A stretch of 64,000 bases of DNA, taken from NCBI GenBank assembly GCA_937916845.1, contig CALFSK010000049.1, forward strand, positions 15,929 through 79,928, given 5' to 3'. The stretch comes from an uncultured Lactobacillus sp. Lineage in GTDB: Bacteria > Bacillota > Bacilli > Lactobacillales > Lactobacillaceae. Within the stretch, counting starts at the first letter, position 1. Each line of letters opens with the position of its first letter. The position numbers were made by a program, and so were the translations under genes. Positions 25,397 through 34,469 of the stretch are shown piece by piece. Below the pieces are notes generated by a model that saw nothing but the letters and a program-made list of their open reading frames with translations, did no database searches and was not told the origin of the DNA.

Positions 25397-26305
25397 ATGA
25401 TAAAAGTACAAGAATTAAGCGACGATTTTCGGTGGGTCGCGGTTAATAACTATACTGATAACGACTATCGTCAACTAATCAACGATGAGCACGTCACCGA
25501 TGAAATGCTAGGCTACGCCACCGACCAACACGAACGTGGTCGGTTAGAATATGATTCTAAAAGTGCCATCACGACAATTATTTTCGACGTTGTCACCAAC
25601 AACGAAGATGAGGGGACTTATACGGCTCAAGTCAGCTTCATGCTGATTGACCACACCCTCCTCTCCTTTACGACTGCGAATACCAGCTTCGTCGAAGACA
25701 TGATTGCGGATGAGATCGATGCCGATTGGGAACACGTCTTGCATCCGTTCGACTACATCTTCGAAGTTCTCTACAAATTGTCACGGCAATACTTTTCTGC
25801 CATTAATCAAATCAATAAAGAGCGCCAAAACATTCAAACTAAAATGAAAAAGCAAATTCAACGATCCGTTATTTTGCAGTTGATGGATTTGGAAACGACC
25901 TTGGTTTACTTTTTAACTTCCCTAAAAAGTAATAACGACTTATTGCAATCGCTCAAGCGGTTCGCCCCCGTTAAATTTTCAACTTCGCAGAAAGAACGGC
26001 TCGACGATATCATTGTTGAAGCCCAGCAAGGGTTGGAAATGGCTAACATTGCGTCAGACATTATCGGACGGGTTTCCAACGCCTATTCCAACATTTTGGA
26101 TAACAGTTTGAACAATACCATGTGGTTGTTGACCATTTTCTCAATCGTCCTAACCATGCCGAACATTGTCTTTGGCTTCTTCGGGCAAAACGTTGATCTC
26201 CCGTTTATGAAGAATCCGTTTGGTTGGGAAATCACCGTGATCATTGCAATTGGGCTATGTGTTTTGACCATCTGGTTACTGCGGCGTAATTCGTTTCGTA
26301 AATGA
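25397..26305 (+). CDS. CorA family divalent-cation transporter (variant GQN motif)
   Basis: A 302-residue CorA-type channel protein. A large soluble N-terminal part with long helices (around 130-240) is followed by two C-terminal membrane segments, TMWLLTIFSIVLTMPNIVFGFF and ITVIIAIGLCVLTIWLLR, and a basic tail (RRNSFRK). The loop normally carrying the selectivity motif GMN reads FFGQNVDLP, so Met is replaced by Gln. Mg2+ transport is the family default, but the altered motif leaves selectivity open. Monocistronic with a terminator behind it. Confidence 0.85.
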   Translation: MIKVQELSDDFRWVAVNNYTDNDYRQLINDEHVTDEMLGYATDQHERGRLEYDSKSAITTIIFDVVTNNEDEGTYTAQVSFMLIDHTLLSFTTANTSFVEDMIADEIDADWEHVLHPFDYIFEVLYKLSRQYFSAINQINKERQNIQTKMKKQIQRSVILQLMDLETTLVYFLTSLKSNNDLLQSLKRFAPVKFSTSQKERLDDIIVEAQQGLEMANIASDIIGRVSNAYSNILDNSLNNTMWLLTIFSIVLTMPNIVFGFFGQNVDLPFMKNPFGWEITVIIAIGLCVLTIWLLRRNSFRK

Positions 26306-26318
26306 CTCTCAATACCAT

Positions 26319-26365
26319 TAAAAGGCCTTGCTACCAACAATTCGTTGATAACAAGGCCTTTTGTA
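26319..26365 (+). terminator. Terminator of the CorA-like gene
   Basis: AAAAGGCCTTG pairs with ACAAGGCCTTTT with an inner CAAC/GTTG helix. Confidence 0.85.
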
Positions 26366-26433
26366 TTTAAGCAGTTAAAAAATCTAAAATTGCGATCAAC
26401 ACCATAATAGTGGCGATGGTTATTCCTAAATTG

Positions 26434-26605
26434 GCCGCTTCGTCGGACAGCCTTGGTGTGTTATGGAGGGACGGTCCCAGCCACGGTGCGGTCTGTGCCC
26501 TCGATTCAGAGCCGACAACCCACGTCTCTGAATCGCCCCGCAAGATTGGCAACCTGCCAATCTTGCCGACACAGCACACCAAGGCTGTCCGACTGCGCTC
26601 AAAAT
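26434..26605 (+). repeat. Structured repeat family A, copy 4
   Basis: A perfect 17-pair closing stem (26444-26460 with 26575-26591), a CGATTCAGAG/CTCTGAATCG hairpin (26502-26511 with 26526-26535) and a GCAAGATTGGC/GCCAATCTTGC hairpin (26540-26550 with 26556-26566). A truncated B-like start (ATCATCGG) follows at about 26631. Confidence 0.82.
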
Positions 26606-26679
26606 AGATTTACTATTATGATTACTGTAGAATCATCGGTGGCAATCAGAATAGCTAACAAGTAGCCAATCCGTATCAA

Positions 26680-27708
26680 TTAATTGAACGGCTGATATTG
26701 GAAAACAATTCGGTCCGTTCGTGGTTGTCCCGGACGCAAGACGATGTCACCAAACCCAACATGGTTGATGGCATCCGGAAGGGTCTGTGCTTCAACCGCG
26801 ACCGCGTTATAGTCACCCCGCTGCTCCGCTGCGCTATCGAACGGATTGGCAGTAAAAATTACTAAGCCGTTCCGGTTTGAAAACACTTTGACTTGGTGAC
26901 TGCCGTTTGCATCCCCCAAGATGGCAATGGGTTGCCGCTCATCCGGCCGGACAACAAACGTCTCATCAATTTCCTTTTTAGCTGTCATATTGACGACGTC
27001 GTCTACGGCCACTTTCAACAACCGTGGCCGGTTAAAATCAAAGGCAGTTCCCCTAACGGCAACCATTTCACCCGTGGGGACCTTTTGTGCGTCACAGACT
27101 AACCGTTGTTGACTATTAACTTGAAGTGATTGCTGAGCCAACGTGCGGCGATCAGTTGTCGTATTCCAGTAAACATGACTAGTTGGATTAAATAGCGTGG
27201 GCGCATCAGTCTCCCCTGTAAATTGAATCGTGACCCGATTATGGTTATCCAAGCTGAACTTAATTGTGACATCCAAATTACCGGGATACTGGTCGGTCGT
27301 ACTCAAGATATGCTTGGACAAGGTCACACTCACCATCTCATTTTCTTGCTCAAGTTTTCCGTCAAAATTAAGGGTGTTAAACCCGTGTGCCCCACCATGA
27401 ATAGAGAAACCCGTGCGATTCATATCGACGTGATAAGTTTTCTGATCAATTTTGAATTTTGCACCACTAAGTCGTCCCGCAACGCGCCCAATTGACTGTC
27501 CTACACAATAACCTACGCGCTGATAATCGGCAATTGAATCTAGTCCCCAAATCAACGGTACTTTTCGCCCTTTTTCATAAACGTTAAATGCCTGCCAAAT
27601 CCCGCCATAGCTTAGAACTGAAATTTCAGTTTTCAAGTCATTCGTTAACGTGTATTGTGTCACTGGCTCACCAGCAATGGCTTCCACAACCCTTTGCTCC
27701 GTCTTCAA
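26680..27708 (-). CDS. galM: Aldose 1-epimerase (galactose mutarotase family)
   Basis: A 342-residue mutarotase-fold protein that interconverts alpha and beta anomers of aldoses. Conserved elements are IGRVAGRLSGAKF, the catalytic histidines in FSIHGGAHGFN and NPTSHVYWN, DETFVV and the C-terminal glutamate in VAVEAQTLPDA. It stands apart from other sugar genes, so the sugar is not evident. Confidence 0.9.
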   Translation of the reverse strand: MKTEQRVVEAIAGEPVTQYTLTNDLKTEISVLSYGGIWQAFNVYEKGRKVPLIWGLDSIADYQRVGYCVGQSIGRVAGRLSGAKFKIDQKTYHVDMNRTGFSIHGGAHGFNTLNFDGKLEQENEMVSVTLSKHILSTTDQYPGNLDVTIKFSLDNHNRVTIQFTGETDAPTLFNPTSHVYWNTTTDRRTLAQQSLQVNSQQRLVCDAQKVPTGEMVAVRGTAFDFNRPRLLKVAVDDVVNMTAKKEIDETFVVRPDERQPIAILGDANGSHQVKVFSNRNGLVIFTANPFDSAAEQRGDYNAVAVEAQTLPDAINHVGFGDIVLRPGQPRTDRIVFQYQPFN

Positions 27709-27742
27709 TCTTCATCACTCCTTAAATGTCCTAATGATTTTT

Positions 27743-27787
27743 CAAAAAAAGAAACCAATCACGTCATCGGCAACTGGTTTCTAAATT
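27743..27787 (-). terminator. Terminator of the hyu-type operon
   Basis: On the minus strand, GAAACCAGTTGCC...TTGGTTTC is followed by seven T, 17 bases after the last gene of the operon. Confidence 0.8.
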
Positions 27788-27803
27788 TACTTGATTACTT
27801 ATC

Positions 27804-28427
27804 TTAATTCTCGCCCACTTCATCTTGGTAAGCCGTATATGCCTGCGTCAACCAATCTGTCGGCAACTCTTTTGTCGTAATCAAATACTTGTAGTCATAC
27901 AAATTAGGTAGAAAAGGTAACTTGAGAAAAGTTTTTGCAAACGCATTGGCCGCAATCTCACTTGTCCGTAAGATTGTCCCGTAGCGTTGCCAACCAAATA
28001 CTTTCGTTAATTTTACCTTGGCAAGCTGTTCGTTAACGGGCGTGGCTTTTTCCATTTCCCAATAGTGAAAAAACTCATGTGCTAAGTGAATCTTCAACGC
28101 TTGATCATAAGATAAACCACCTGAACGCGCCAAATTTTCAATCGATTCTTTGTAATAAGTCACTTTTTCTGTATGGTCAGGCCCCTCTTCGAACTGTGCC
28201 CGTAGTTTAGTTTTAAAGAGCTGACCGGATTTTTCGACCTTAACAATTTTAATATTTGCCTGCTCATATAAACGGGTAATTGATGCCGTCGGTACTTGCA
28301 AAGCAGCTTTCTGGCCAATTTCCAGTGCCTGGGTAATATAACTTCTACGTGCTTCAGGGGGAATCTTATTAAACAGTAAATCCTGTTTAAGCTCTAAATA
28401 TCCCAAAAATTCATCTGAATAGGCCAT
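27804..28427 (-). CDS. Putative zinc metallopeptidase (HEFFH, ImmA/IrrE-like)
   Basis: A 207-residue protein without signal peptide. It contains the zincin motif HEFFHYWE near residue 140 and, about 40 residues later, SEIAANAFAKTFLKLPFLP, which resembles the third-ligand region of ImmA/IrrE peptidases (E-x2-AN-x-FA-x3-L-x-P). I found no HTH domain. GGAGG lies just after the stop of the HyuA-like gene and 5 bases before this ATG, so it is the last gene of that operon. What it cleaves is unknown; the family often destroys repressors, and a link with operon control is speculative. Confidence 0.68.
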   Translation of the reverse strand: MAYSDEFLGYLELKQDLLFNKIPPEARRSYITQALEIGQKAALQVPTASITRLYEQANIKIVKVEKSGQLFKTKLRAQFEEGPDHTEKVTYYKESIENLARSGGLSYDQALKIHLAHEFFHYWEMEKATPVNEQLAKVKLTKVFGWQRYGTILRTSEIAANAFAKTFLKLPFLPNLYDYKYLITTKELPTDWLTQAYTAYQDEVGEN

Positions 28428-28447
28428 TAGTTCCTCCTAAAGTTAAG

Positions 28448-30577
28448 CTATTTATAGGCAACGGCGATGAGGTGATCATCATCCTTTACCATTTCCAACT
28501 CTACATCAACAATTGACATTAATTGCTCAATCGTCTGCATCCCCGTTAAGTCTAGCATCTTTTCTTTATAGAATAAGAAGACTTTTGGGATGGTCGCATT
28601 GGCGTCCGAGTAGGTCGTGTGGTCATCAATAAATGGGACTAGTGCATCATCGACTTCGTTCTTCTTACAGTGCAACGTAAACGTGTTCTTCTGTTTAAAA
28701 CGAATCACGCCTTCACGGTCAATGACACAGCTATCGGTCTTTTTACGCTTAAAGAACAACATCCCACTAACAGTCGTTGCGTTTAGCAGTTTCCAACGTC
28801 CTGTTTCACTATCTAAACCAACACTATTGATATCAGCGCCCAGTGCATTAGCTGCTAATTCACGGTACTGTTGTTCATCCAAAGCCGTTTCACTGAAGTT
28901 CTTTTGCCGCAGTTCAGTTGCACCAGTTGCTACCGCCCGTACAACGTTATGCTGTGCATCAATTTCAATGTTTACATCAACGGTATCTTCATTGGCACCA
29001 GATTGGGTAATCTTTTCGATAACATCCGCCCGAATTTGCTTAATATCTTGATCGGTTGGGTTAGTCAATGACCGTTCGATCTGTTCACGCACCATTGCTA
29101 ATGCGACCCCAATCGTTGAGATGTAAGGCGCATTTTTTGCAATTTTGAATTCATTTTTAAATGCTTCTGCTAATGGCGGCGTCACAATCGACGCACTCCC
29201 CCCGCCACCAATAAAGGTCACCATGTGAGGGTCAAGATCATAATCAGCAATCAAATCCTGAATAGTTGGCGATAACTTGGCAATGGCCCGGTCAACAACT
29301 TGACGAGCCGCTTCCTTGCCCGTGATTCCTAAATGTTGACCTAATGCTTCCCAGGCAATCGCATTACTTTCATCAATACCATGTGCGTAATCTTCATCCG
29401 GTACATAGCCTAATAAATTAGCCGCACCAGCAAGGGTGTACGAATACACACCCTCATCCGTTTTAACAACGGCGTATTCCGCCGGGTCACTTGGACGTGG
29501 TGAAACGTATTCCACCGTCGGATGACTAAACTTATCAGCCGGTGTAAAGCATTCATAGTCTAAATTCGCAATGTGAGCACTCCGCGGACCAACATCCACA
29601 ATTTTGCCGTCAGTAATTCGAACCATACTACCACCAGCGACACCTAGCGTCCGCACGTCTAGTGAACGCAGATAAGTCTTATGTCCACCGACCTGTGCGT
29701 ATTTGATCATGACTTTCCCATTTTTAATAACGGAAATGTCCACACTGGTCCCACCGACTTCGAAGAAGATCCCGTCACTCACTTTTTCGTACATCAGTGC
29801 ACCGGCAACCCCCGCTGCTAATCCTGAAAGCATCGTCAAGATTGGCCGTTTACGAACTTCATTGATACTCATGACACCGCCATCACAACGCATGATCATC
29901 AAGTTACTTTTAATGTTTGTGTCAACGACCGCTTGTTCCGTCATGTTAGCAGTTTGCATCATCTTAGGAATCAACGAGGCGTTGATAACCGCCGTCCTTG
30001 TCCGCATTTTCAGTCCGTATAATTCTGAGATTTCATGTCCACCAGTGGCGTACAAGCCCTTTTTTTGTGCAACATCGATTACCGCTAATTCATTAGTTGG
30101 GTCATCGACACTGTACGCTTCACTCGCCACCATAACTTCACAATTGTCTTTCTTTAAATCATCAATCGTGTCCGAAACAAGTTGTTCTGTCAACTTGCCA
30201 GAATCAAGGAACCGACTCTCCGTTTTGAGAAACTTTTTAGGTGCTAATTCGATTGGTGGCACCTTAGTTTCTTTTTGGGCACCTTTACCATCTAATCCAG
30301 TTCCCATACCGATAATTCCTACACTCGCAACGTCCCCTTCCAACAATGCGTTGGTAGCTTGGGTCGTCCCATGAGCAATAAAAACAACGTCTTCAGGTGC
30401 AATATGCCCTTTTTCTAGAAGCTCCTTAATAATTCGGACAATCCCAACGGCCACACCTTCTTCGTGTGTCGTCGGAATTTTAATTTTGTTAACGATTTCA
30501 TAAGTCTCATCATCAATGGCAACGGCATCTGTAAACGTCCCACCAACATCAATTCCAATTCTAACTTTTCTACCCAT
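28448..30577 (-). CDS. Hydantoinase/oxoprolinase family protein (HyuA-like)
   Basis: A 709-residue HyuA-type protein. The N-terminal actin-like ATPase part reads GIDVGGTFTDAVAIDDE and AHGTTQATNALLEGDV, and the core contains DVRTLGVAGGSMVRI and FIGGGGSASIVTPPLA. Relatives hydrolyse hydantoins or 5-oxoproline with ATP, normally together with HyuB. No HyuB gene is present here, so the reaction is open. The ATG at 30577 sits 8 bases after AAAGGG. It lies between a carrier gene and a zincin gene in one operon. Confidence 0.87.
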   Translation of the reverse strand: MGRKVRIGIDVGGTFTDAVAIDDETYEIVNKIKIPTTHEEGVAVGIVRIIKELLEKGHIAPEDVVFIAHGTTQATNALLEGDVASVGIIGMGTGLDGKGAQKETKVPPIELAPKKFLKTESRFLDSGKLTEQLVSDTIDDLKKDNCEVMVASEAYSVDDPTNELAVIDVAQKKGLYATGGHEISELYGLKMRTRTAVINASLIPKMMQTANMTEQAVVDTNIKSNLMIMRCDGGVMSINEVRKRPILTMLSGLAAGVAGALMYEKVSDGIFFEVGGTSVDISVIKNGKVMIKYAQVGGHKTYLRSLDVRTLGVAGGSMVRITDGKIVDVGPRSAHIANLDYECFTPADKFSHPTVEYVSPRPSDPAEYAVVKTDEGVYSYTLAGAANLLGYVPDEDYAHGIDESNAIAWEALGQHLGITGKEAARQVVDRAIAKLSPTIQDLIADYDLDPHMVTFIGGGGSASIVTPPLAEAFKNEFKIAKNAPYISTIGVALAMVREQIERSLTNPTDQDIKQIRADVIEKITQSGANEDTVDVNIEIDAQHNVVRAVATGATELRQKNFSETALDEQQYRELAANALGADINSVGLDSETGRWKLLNATTVSGMLFFKRKKTDSCVIDREGVIRFKQKNTFTLHCKKNEVDDALVPFIDDHTTYSDANATIPKVFLFYKEKMLDLTGMQTIEQLMSIVDVELEMVKDDDHLIAVAYK

Positions 30578-30592
30578 CAAGATCACCCTTTA

Positions 30593-31879
30593 CTAATAAA
30601 GCATAAATGACGCAACAATCAATCCAACAAAGGTTGAAGCTGCTAACCAGAACAACGTTTTCTTCAAAATATCATTGACATCCGTCTTGGTAAAATCAGC
30701 GACCCAGACGTTTTGTGAGTTAGTTGGATCACAAACTGCTTGAACGTTACTGTCTAAACGTAAGGCAACCATTGCGGCAATTGGATTCATTCCACCGGCA
30801 ACTAGTAAAGTTAAGATTCCTGAACCTAATCCCCAAACGTTTAATGGTCCACGGTAAATGGCTAATGGTGATAACAATCCAAAAATCAGAATAAACATCA
30901 ATTGATTTTGTGGCACGATTAATTGAATAGCTGGCTTTAAGATAGCGGCAACTTGAGGCGCCATGACACTATTCAATAACATCCCAATTCCCATCATCAA
31001 ACCAATCGCACCCGCAACATCTTGAATCCCTTCAACAGCGGCACTGCTGACAACGTGAACTGGTTTTTTCGGTGTGCTCAAAATTAACGCTGCAATAATC
31101 CCGATAATAATAGAAATAACTAATGGCATCTTAAATGCAAACACGAGAACAACCGGAACGATTGGTGCAATTAAAGCAATCGAACGAACTTGCTTTGAGC
31201 CACCGCCCATGTTACCGTTTGGCATTGCCCATGCACGGCGTTTTTTTCCGGAAAACTTAACGAAGAAGACAATCATTAAAATAGCAACGATGATGAGTGG
31301 AATCCCACAAATCCAAGACCATTTAGTAACCGTTGCGAGTGGTAATTTCAGAACATCAATATAAACTGCTAAAGTTGAAACTGAGAAAGTAACCCCAATC
31401 CCGTTTGCTAGTAATAGGATAATCCCTGCAAGCGTAGGTGTTAGCCCTGCTGAAATCATAATTGGAATAATAATGGTCCCAACTAAGATGACCATTCCTA
31501 AACCATTACTTGCGGCAAAGATAATAGAACAAACTGCTAGAAATCCTAATGAAATTGCTAATGTTCGATCACCAGCCAATTCTGCGGCTTTTTTGATAAT
31601 CGCTTCCGTAACACCAATTTTACTCAAAACTTTCCCAAAAATTGACCCAAAGATCAAACCTGAAATAGCCGTGGACATTCGCATTGATCCGAGTTCCAAC
31701 ACATCTTTGGCAATGGTATATATTTTTTCATCGCCTGAAATAACTGGGACTCCAGCAATCAGTGCCATAATAATTGCCATGATTGGCAAGGCGAGCAAAG
31801 TCGGTAATTTTCTGGCCATCATCAACGCAACCATGATGGCAAACACGGCAAGAATGCCGATAACTTGTACAGTTTCCAT
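30593..31879 (-). CDS. Membrane carrier of the hyu-type operon (anion/organic acid transporter-like)
   Basis: A 428-residue protein with about 11 to 12 hydrophobic segments. Stretches such as NGLGMVILVGTIIIPIMI, LTPTLAGIILLLANGIG, YRGPLNVWGLGSG and a C-terminal LDSNVQAVCDPTNSQN resemble GntP/CitMHS-like carriers of the ion-transporter superfamily, but I cannot place the family exactly. It presumably brings in the substrate of the flanking enzymes. The ATG at 31879 has GGAGG five bases upstream. Confidence 0.78.
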   Translation of the reverse strand: METVQVIGILAVFAIMVALMMARKLPTLLALPIMAIIMALIAGVPVISGDEKIYTIAKDVLELGSMRMSTAISGLIFGSIFGKVLSKIGVTEAIIKKAAELAGDRTLAISLGFLAVCSIIFAASNGLGMVILVGTIIIPIMISAGLTPTLAGIILLLANGIGVTFSVSTLAVYIDVLKLPLATVTKWSWICGIPLIIVAILMIVFFVKFSGKKRRAWAMPNGNMGGGSKQVRSIALIAPIVPVVLVFAFKMPLVISIIIGIIAALILSTPKKPVHVVSSAAVEGIQDVAGAIGLMMGIGMLLNSVMAPQVAAILKPAIQLIVPQNQLMFILIFGLLSPLAIYRGPLNVWGLGSGILTLLVAGGMNPIAAMVALRLDSNVQAVCDPTNSQNVWVADFTKTDVNDILKKTLFWLAASTFVGLIVASFMLY

Positions 31880-31896
31880 AGTACCCTCCAAAAAAT

Positions 31897-33309
31897 TTAT
31901 TTTTCGATATAACTGCCTTGTGCAATTAACGTTGTTTGTAATTCTTCCGTATCAATCTTCTGAACAGATTGCCCATGTTGAACAGCTTGAGCAGCCGCAG
32001 TTCCACAAGCTTGGCCTAACGCCGTCATCGTTGGTGTGGTTCGAATCGCTGCTTGAGCCTCAAAACTTGCGGAAACACACCGTCCCGTCACTAATAAGTT
32101 GTTAAATTCATTAGTCACCATAATTTCATAGGGAATCTGGTAATAACTGTCCATGACTTTACGATCAAAAGTCTGACTAGTCATCTCACTGGCCGTCTTG
32201 GCGTGTACAGATGAGGTTCCTTCCCCTTTAGGATTATGAATATCAATCGGATAACCATTATGTGCAATCGTCGAAGTAAACTTCTTACTTTGAAGAACGT
32301 CATCCCCGGTCAAAACGTAGCGTCCTTTAATTTGCCGCGAGCCCCGAATTCCCACACTTGGTCCAGAATAGGCAATCTTAGCATTTTGGAAGCCTGGAAT
32401 ATGATGAACTAAAAATTGATATAATTCCTGACACTGTTTCCGGCCAACCATTTCTGCATGCGTTAAACTCTTGGCATCAACCCCATTTTCATTAATAATA
32501 CGGGTCGTATTTAAAATAAATTCGCCAGGATTATTCGTTTCAAAGAAGAGAATGTCCTCACGGGGAATTGAAATCTCGCCGTTTGCTTTAGCCTTTTTGA
32601 ATTCATCGTTGAACCCGATAAAGGACAAATTGTGCACGTGTTTCATGACTCTCAAATCACGATTAAGTCGTGGAAAGCGTGCCGGATCTTTTAGAACCGT
32701 CGCCCGGAGTTGCTCAGTATCAACGCCATAAATTTTCAAATTCATTGTTAATGGTTGCGCTGCGTGGTCACTCTCACGACCATACTGGAATGGGACACCG
32801 CTCATGGTCGCCAAGTCGGCATCCCCAGTCGCATCAATAAACACATCCGCAGTAATTGCTGATACACCATCTTTATTGGTTACGTATAGTTTGGTAATTT
32901 CATTATCTTGTTGCTCCGAACCCGTTAGGTAGGAGTGAAATAAAACGTCACATCCTGCTTCCGTCACCATTTGATCCAAAACATATTTCAAACCTTCAGC
33001 ATCAAACGGTGTCACGTAAGAAATATAGTTTGTTGAATCTAGCACATGTCCCGGTGAATAATGTCCTGCAACCAAGCGATCAACGATCTCTTGACCGATA
33101 CCTTTGATTACCTGCTTCTCACCTGCAAAAAACGTCATCATGGGACCAACTCCCATGGCGGTTAATGACCCGCCAAAGTAGCCGTGCTGATCAATAATTA
33201 ATACTTTCGCACCATTGCGTGCAGCGGAAATTGCTGCACAGACGCCGGATACACCACCACCCATAACAACAACGTTATAGTGGCTTTCTTCTTTATTAAT
33301 CTTAAGCAT
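31897..33309 (-). CDS. FAD-dependent oxidoreductase (FAD_oxidored type)
   Basis: A 470-residue flavoprotein starting with a dinucleotide-binding fold, VVVMGGGVSGVCAAISAARNG, followed by YFGGSLTAMGVGPM, ATGDADLATMSG and the C-terminal RCVSASFEAQAAIRTTPTM, which are typical of the PF12831 group. The substrate is unknown. The chosen ATG at 33309 has GGAGGC 8 bases upstream; the frame is open for 21 more residues with no ribosome site. It is the first gene of a four-gene operon, with a consensus cre site just upstream. Confidence 0.87.
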   Translation of the reverse strand: MLKINKEESHYNVVVMGGGVSGVCAAISAARNGAKVLIIDQHGYFGGSLTAMGVGPMMTFFAGEKQVIKGIGQEIVDRLVAGHYSPGHVLDSTNYISYVTPFDAEGLKYVLDQMVTEAGCDVLFHSYLTGSEQQDNEITKLYVTNKDGVSAITADVFIDATGDADLATMSGVPFQYGRESDHAAQPLTMNLKIYGVDTEQLRATVLKDPARFPRLNRDLRVMKHVHNLSFIGFNDEFKKAKANGEISIPREDILFFETNNPGEFILNTTRIINENGVDAKSLTHAEMVGRKQCQELYQFLVHHIPGFQNAKIAYSGPSVGIRGSRQIKGRYVLTGDDVLQSKKFTSTIAHNGYPIDIHNPKGEGTSSVHAKTASEMTSQTFDRKVMDSYYQIPYEIMVTNEFNNLLVTGRCVSASFEAQAAIRTTPTMTALGQACGTAAAQAVQHGQSVQKIDTEELQTTLIAQGSYIEK

Positions 33310-33333
33310 CGCTGAGCCTCCAAAGTTTGATTG

Positions 33334-33382
33334 TGTTAGCGCTTTCACAATCTTAATATACAACACTTTCAATTTATGTCAA
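33334..33382 (-). promoter_or_regulatory. Promoter of the hyu-type operon with cre site
   Basis: On the minus strand, TTGACA (33377-33382), 16 bases, TATATT (33355-33360). Downstream lies TGAAAGCGCTAACA (33334-33347), which fits the CcpA cre consensus TGWAANCGNTNWCA at every position. It is embedded in a 24-base dyad with GATTGTG/CACAATC arms. Carbon catabolite repression by CcpA is therefore likely; the outer arms may serve the RpiR regulator. Confidence 0.8.
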
Positions 33383-33454
33383 CGTTTTTGAATATTTTTT
33401 TTAGTTTTTCTGACAGTTTCTGATTTTTCGAGAACTTTTTACAAACATCCTCGA

Positions 33455-33483
33455 TTGAGATTGCCCCTGTTTAGGAGTACAAT
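33455..33483 (+). promoter_or_regulatory. Promoter of the RpiR-type regulator gene
   Basis: TTGAGA (33455-33460), 17 bases, TACAAT (33478-33483), divergent from the hyu-type operon. Confidence 0.7.
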
Positions 33484-33551
33484 ATGTAAGATAAACGCCG
33501 GTATAAAGGGAATTTTAAAATATCTCATCAACAATTAAGGGAATGAATACG

Positions 33552-34409
33552 ATGCAATCTGCAGTAATTATGAAAATCTTGTCGTTGCAATCGAGTTTCA
33601 CTGTCAGCGAGAATGACATTGCGCAGTTTGTGACACGTGAACCCGAGTCCGTTATTACGAGTACCATTACGGAATTAGCTAAAAAAATCAATACATCCGA
33701 AGCAAGTATTAATCGTTTTTGTAAAAAAATCGGTTATAAGGGATTTAATAGCTTTAAAGTCGCTTTAGCACAAAGTAACTTTCAACGTGAACAAACCACG
33801 CAATCCGCAACTCATGAAAGCAACACGATTGAAGAGATGTCGAGCGATTACCGTTCAATGATTATGAACACCTCTGCCATGTTAGAAATGAACACCATTC
33901 AAAAAGCAACTAAGCTCATCAAAGCCGCCACCGTGGTTCACGTGATTGCACTCTACACCACGTCTTTTGTGGCGCAGGAATTTTCGTTTAAACTACGGCA
34001 ACTAGGTATGAACGTCAGAGTTTATACGGAAATGCTTGAAGTCCAACTTGGTATGGCTAACATGGATAAGAACTCCATTGTCATTGCAATCGTGCCATCA
34101 GTGGCCAGTCGCGACGTGATTTCATTCATTACGACCGCTAAGGAACACAATGCAAACGTTGTATTGATTTCCGGTAACGATAGTACGGAAGTCAATGACT
34201 CCGTCGACGTAAAGCTCATCGTGCCTGATCATATGTTGGCGCATAACCCACTCATCTTTTCTAACTCACTAATGTTTTCCTTCGTGACTGATATTCTAAT
34301 CGCCGAACTAATCTCCAATGACAAGAATTTAAAACAACGCAAGCTGAATAGTGACACCATCATTAATTCATTTCAAAGTGCCAATAGCGGCTTGTTTGAA
34401 CGCTATTAA
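33552..34409 (+). CDS. MurR/RpiR family transcriptional regulator
   Basis: A 285-residue regulator with an N-terminal HTH_6 domain (TITELAKKINTSEASINRFC and KKIGYKGFNSFKVALA, residues about 40-80) and a C-terminal SIS domain (VVHVIALYTTSFVAQEF, IVIAIVPSVASRDVISFI, VVLISGNDSTEV) that usually binds a phosphorylated sugar. It is divergent from the FAD/hyu operon and is its obvious candidate regulator. The ATG at 33552 fits the AAGGG site better than one three codons earlier. Ligand unknown. Confidence 0.88.
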   Translation: MQSAVIMKILSLQSSFTVSENDIAQFVTREPESVITSTITELAKKINTSEASINRFCKKIGYKGFNSFKVALAQSNFQREQTTQSATHESNTIEEMSSDYRSMIMNTSAMLEMNTIQKATKLIKAATVVHVIALYTTSFVAQEFSFKLRQLGMNVRVYTEMLEVQLGMANMDKNSIVIAIVPSVASRDVISFITTAKEHNANVVLISGNDSTEVNDSVDVKLIVPDHMLAHNPLIFSNSLMFSFVTDILIAELISNDKNLKQRKLNSDTIINSFQSANSGLFERY

Positions 34410-34467
34410 ACTAAAACAGGGAACGAAAGTCATTATGTCATGACCTTCGTTCCCTGTTTTAGTTTTA
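34408..34467. terminator. Bidirectional terminator
   Basis: AAACTAAAACAGGGAACGAA pairs with TTCGTTCCCTGTTTTAGTTT around a GTCA/TGAC helix. It serves the convergent rpiR-type and fructokinase genes. Confidence 0.88.
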
Positions 34468-34469
34468 AT

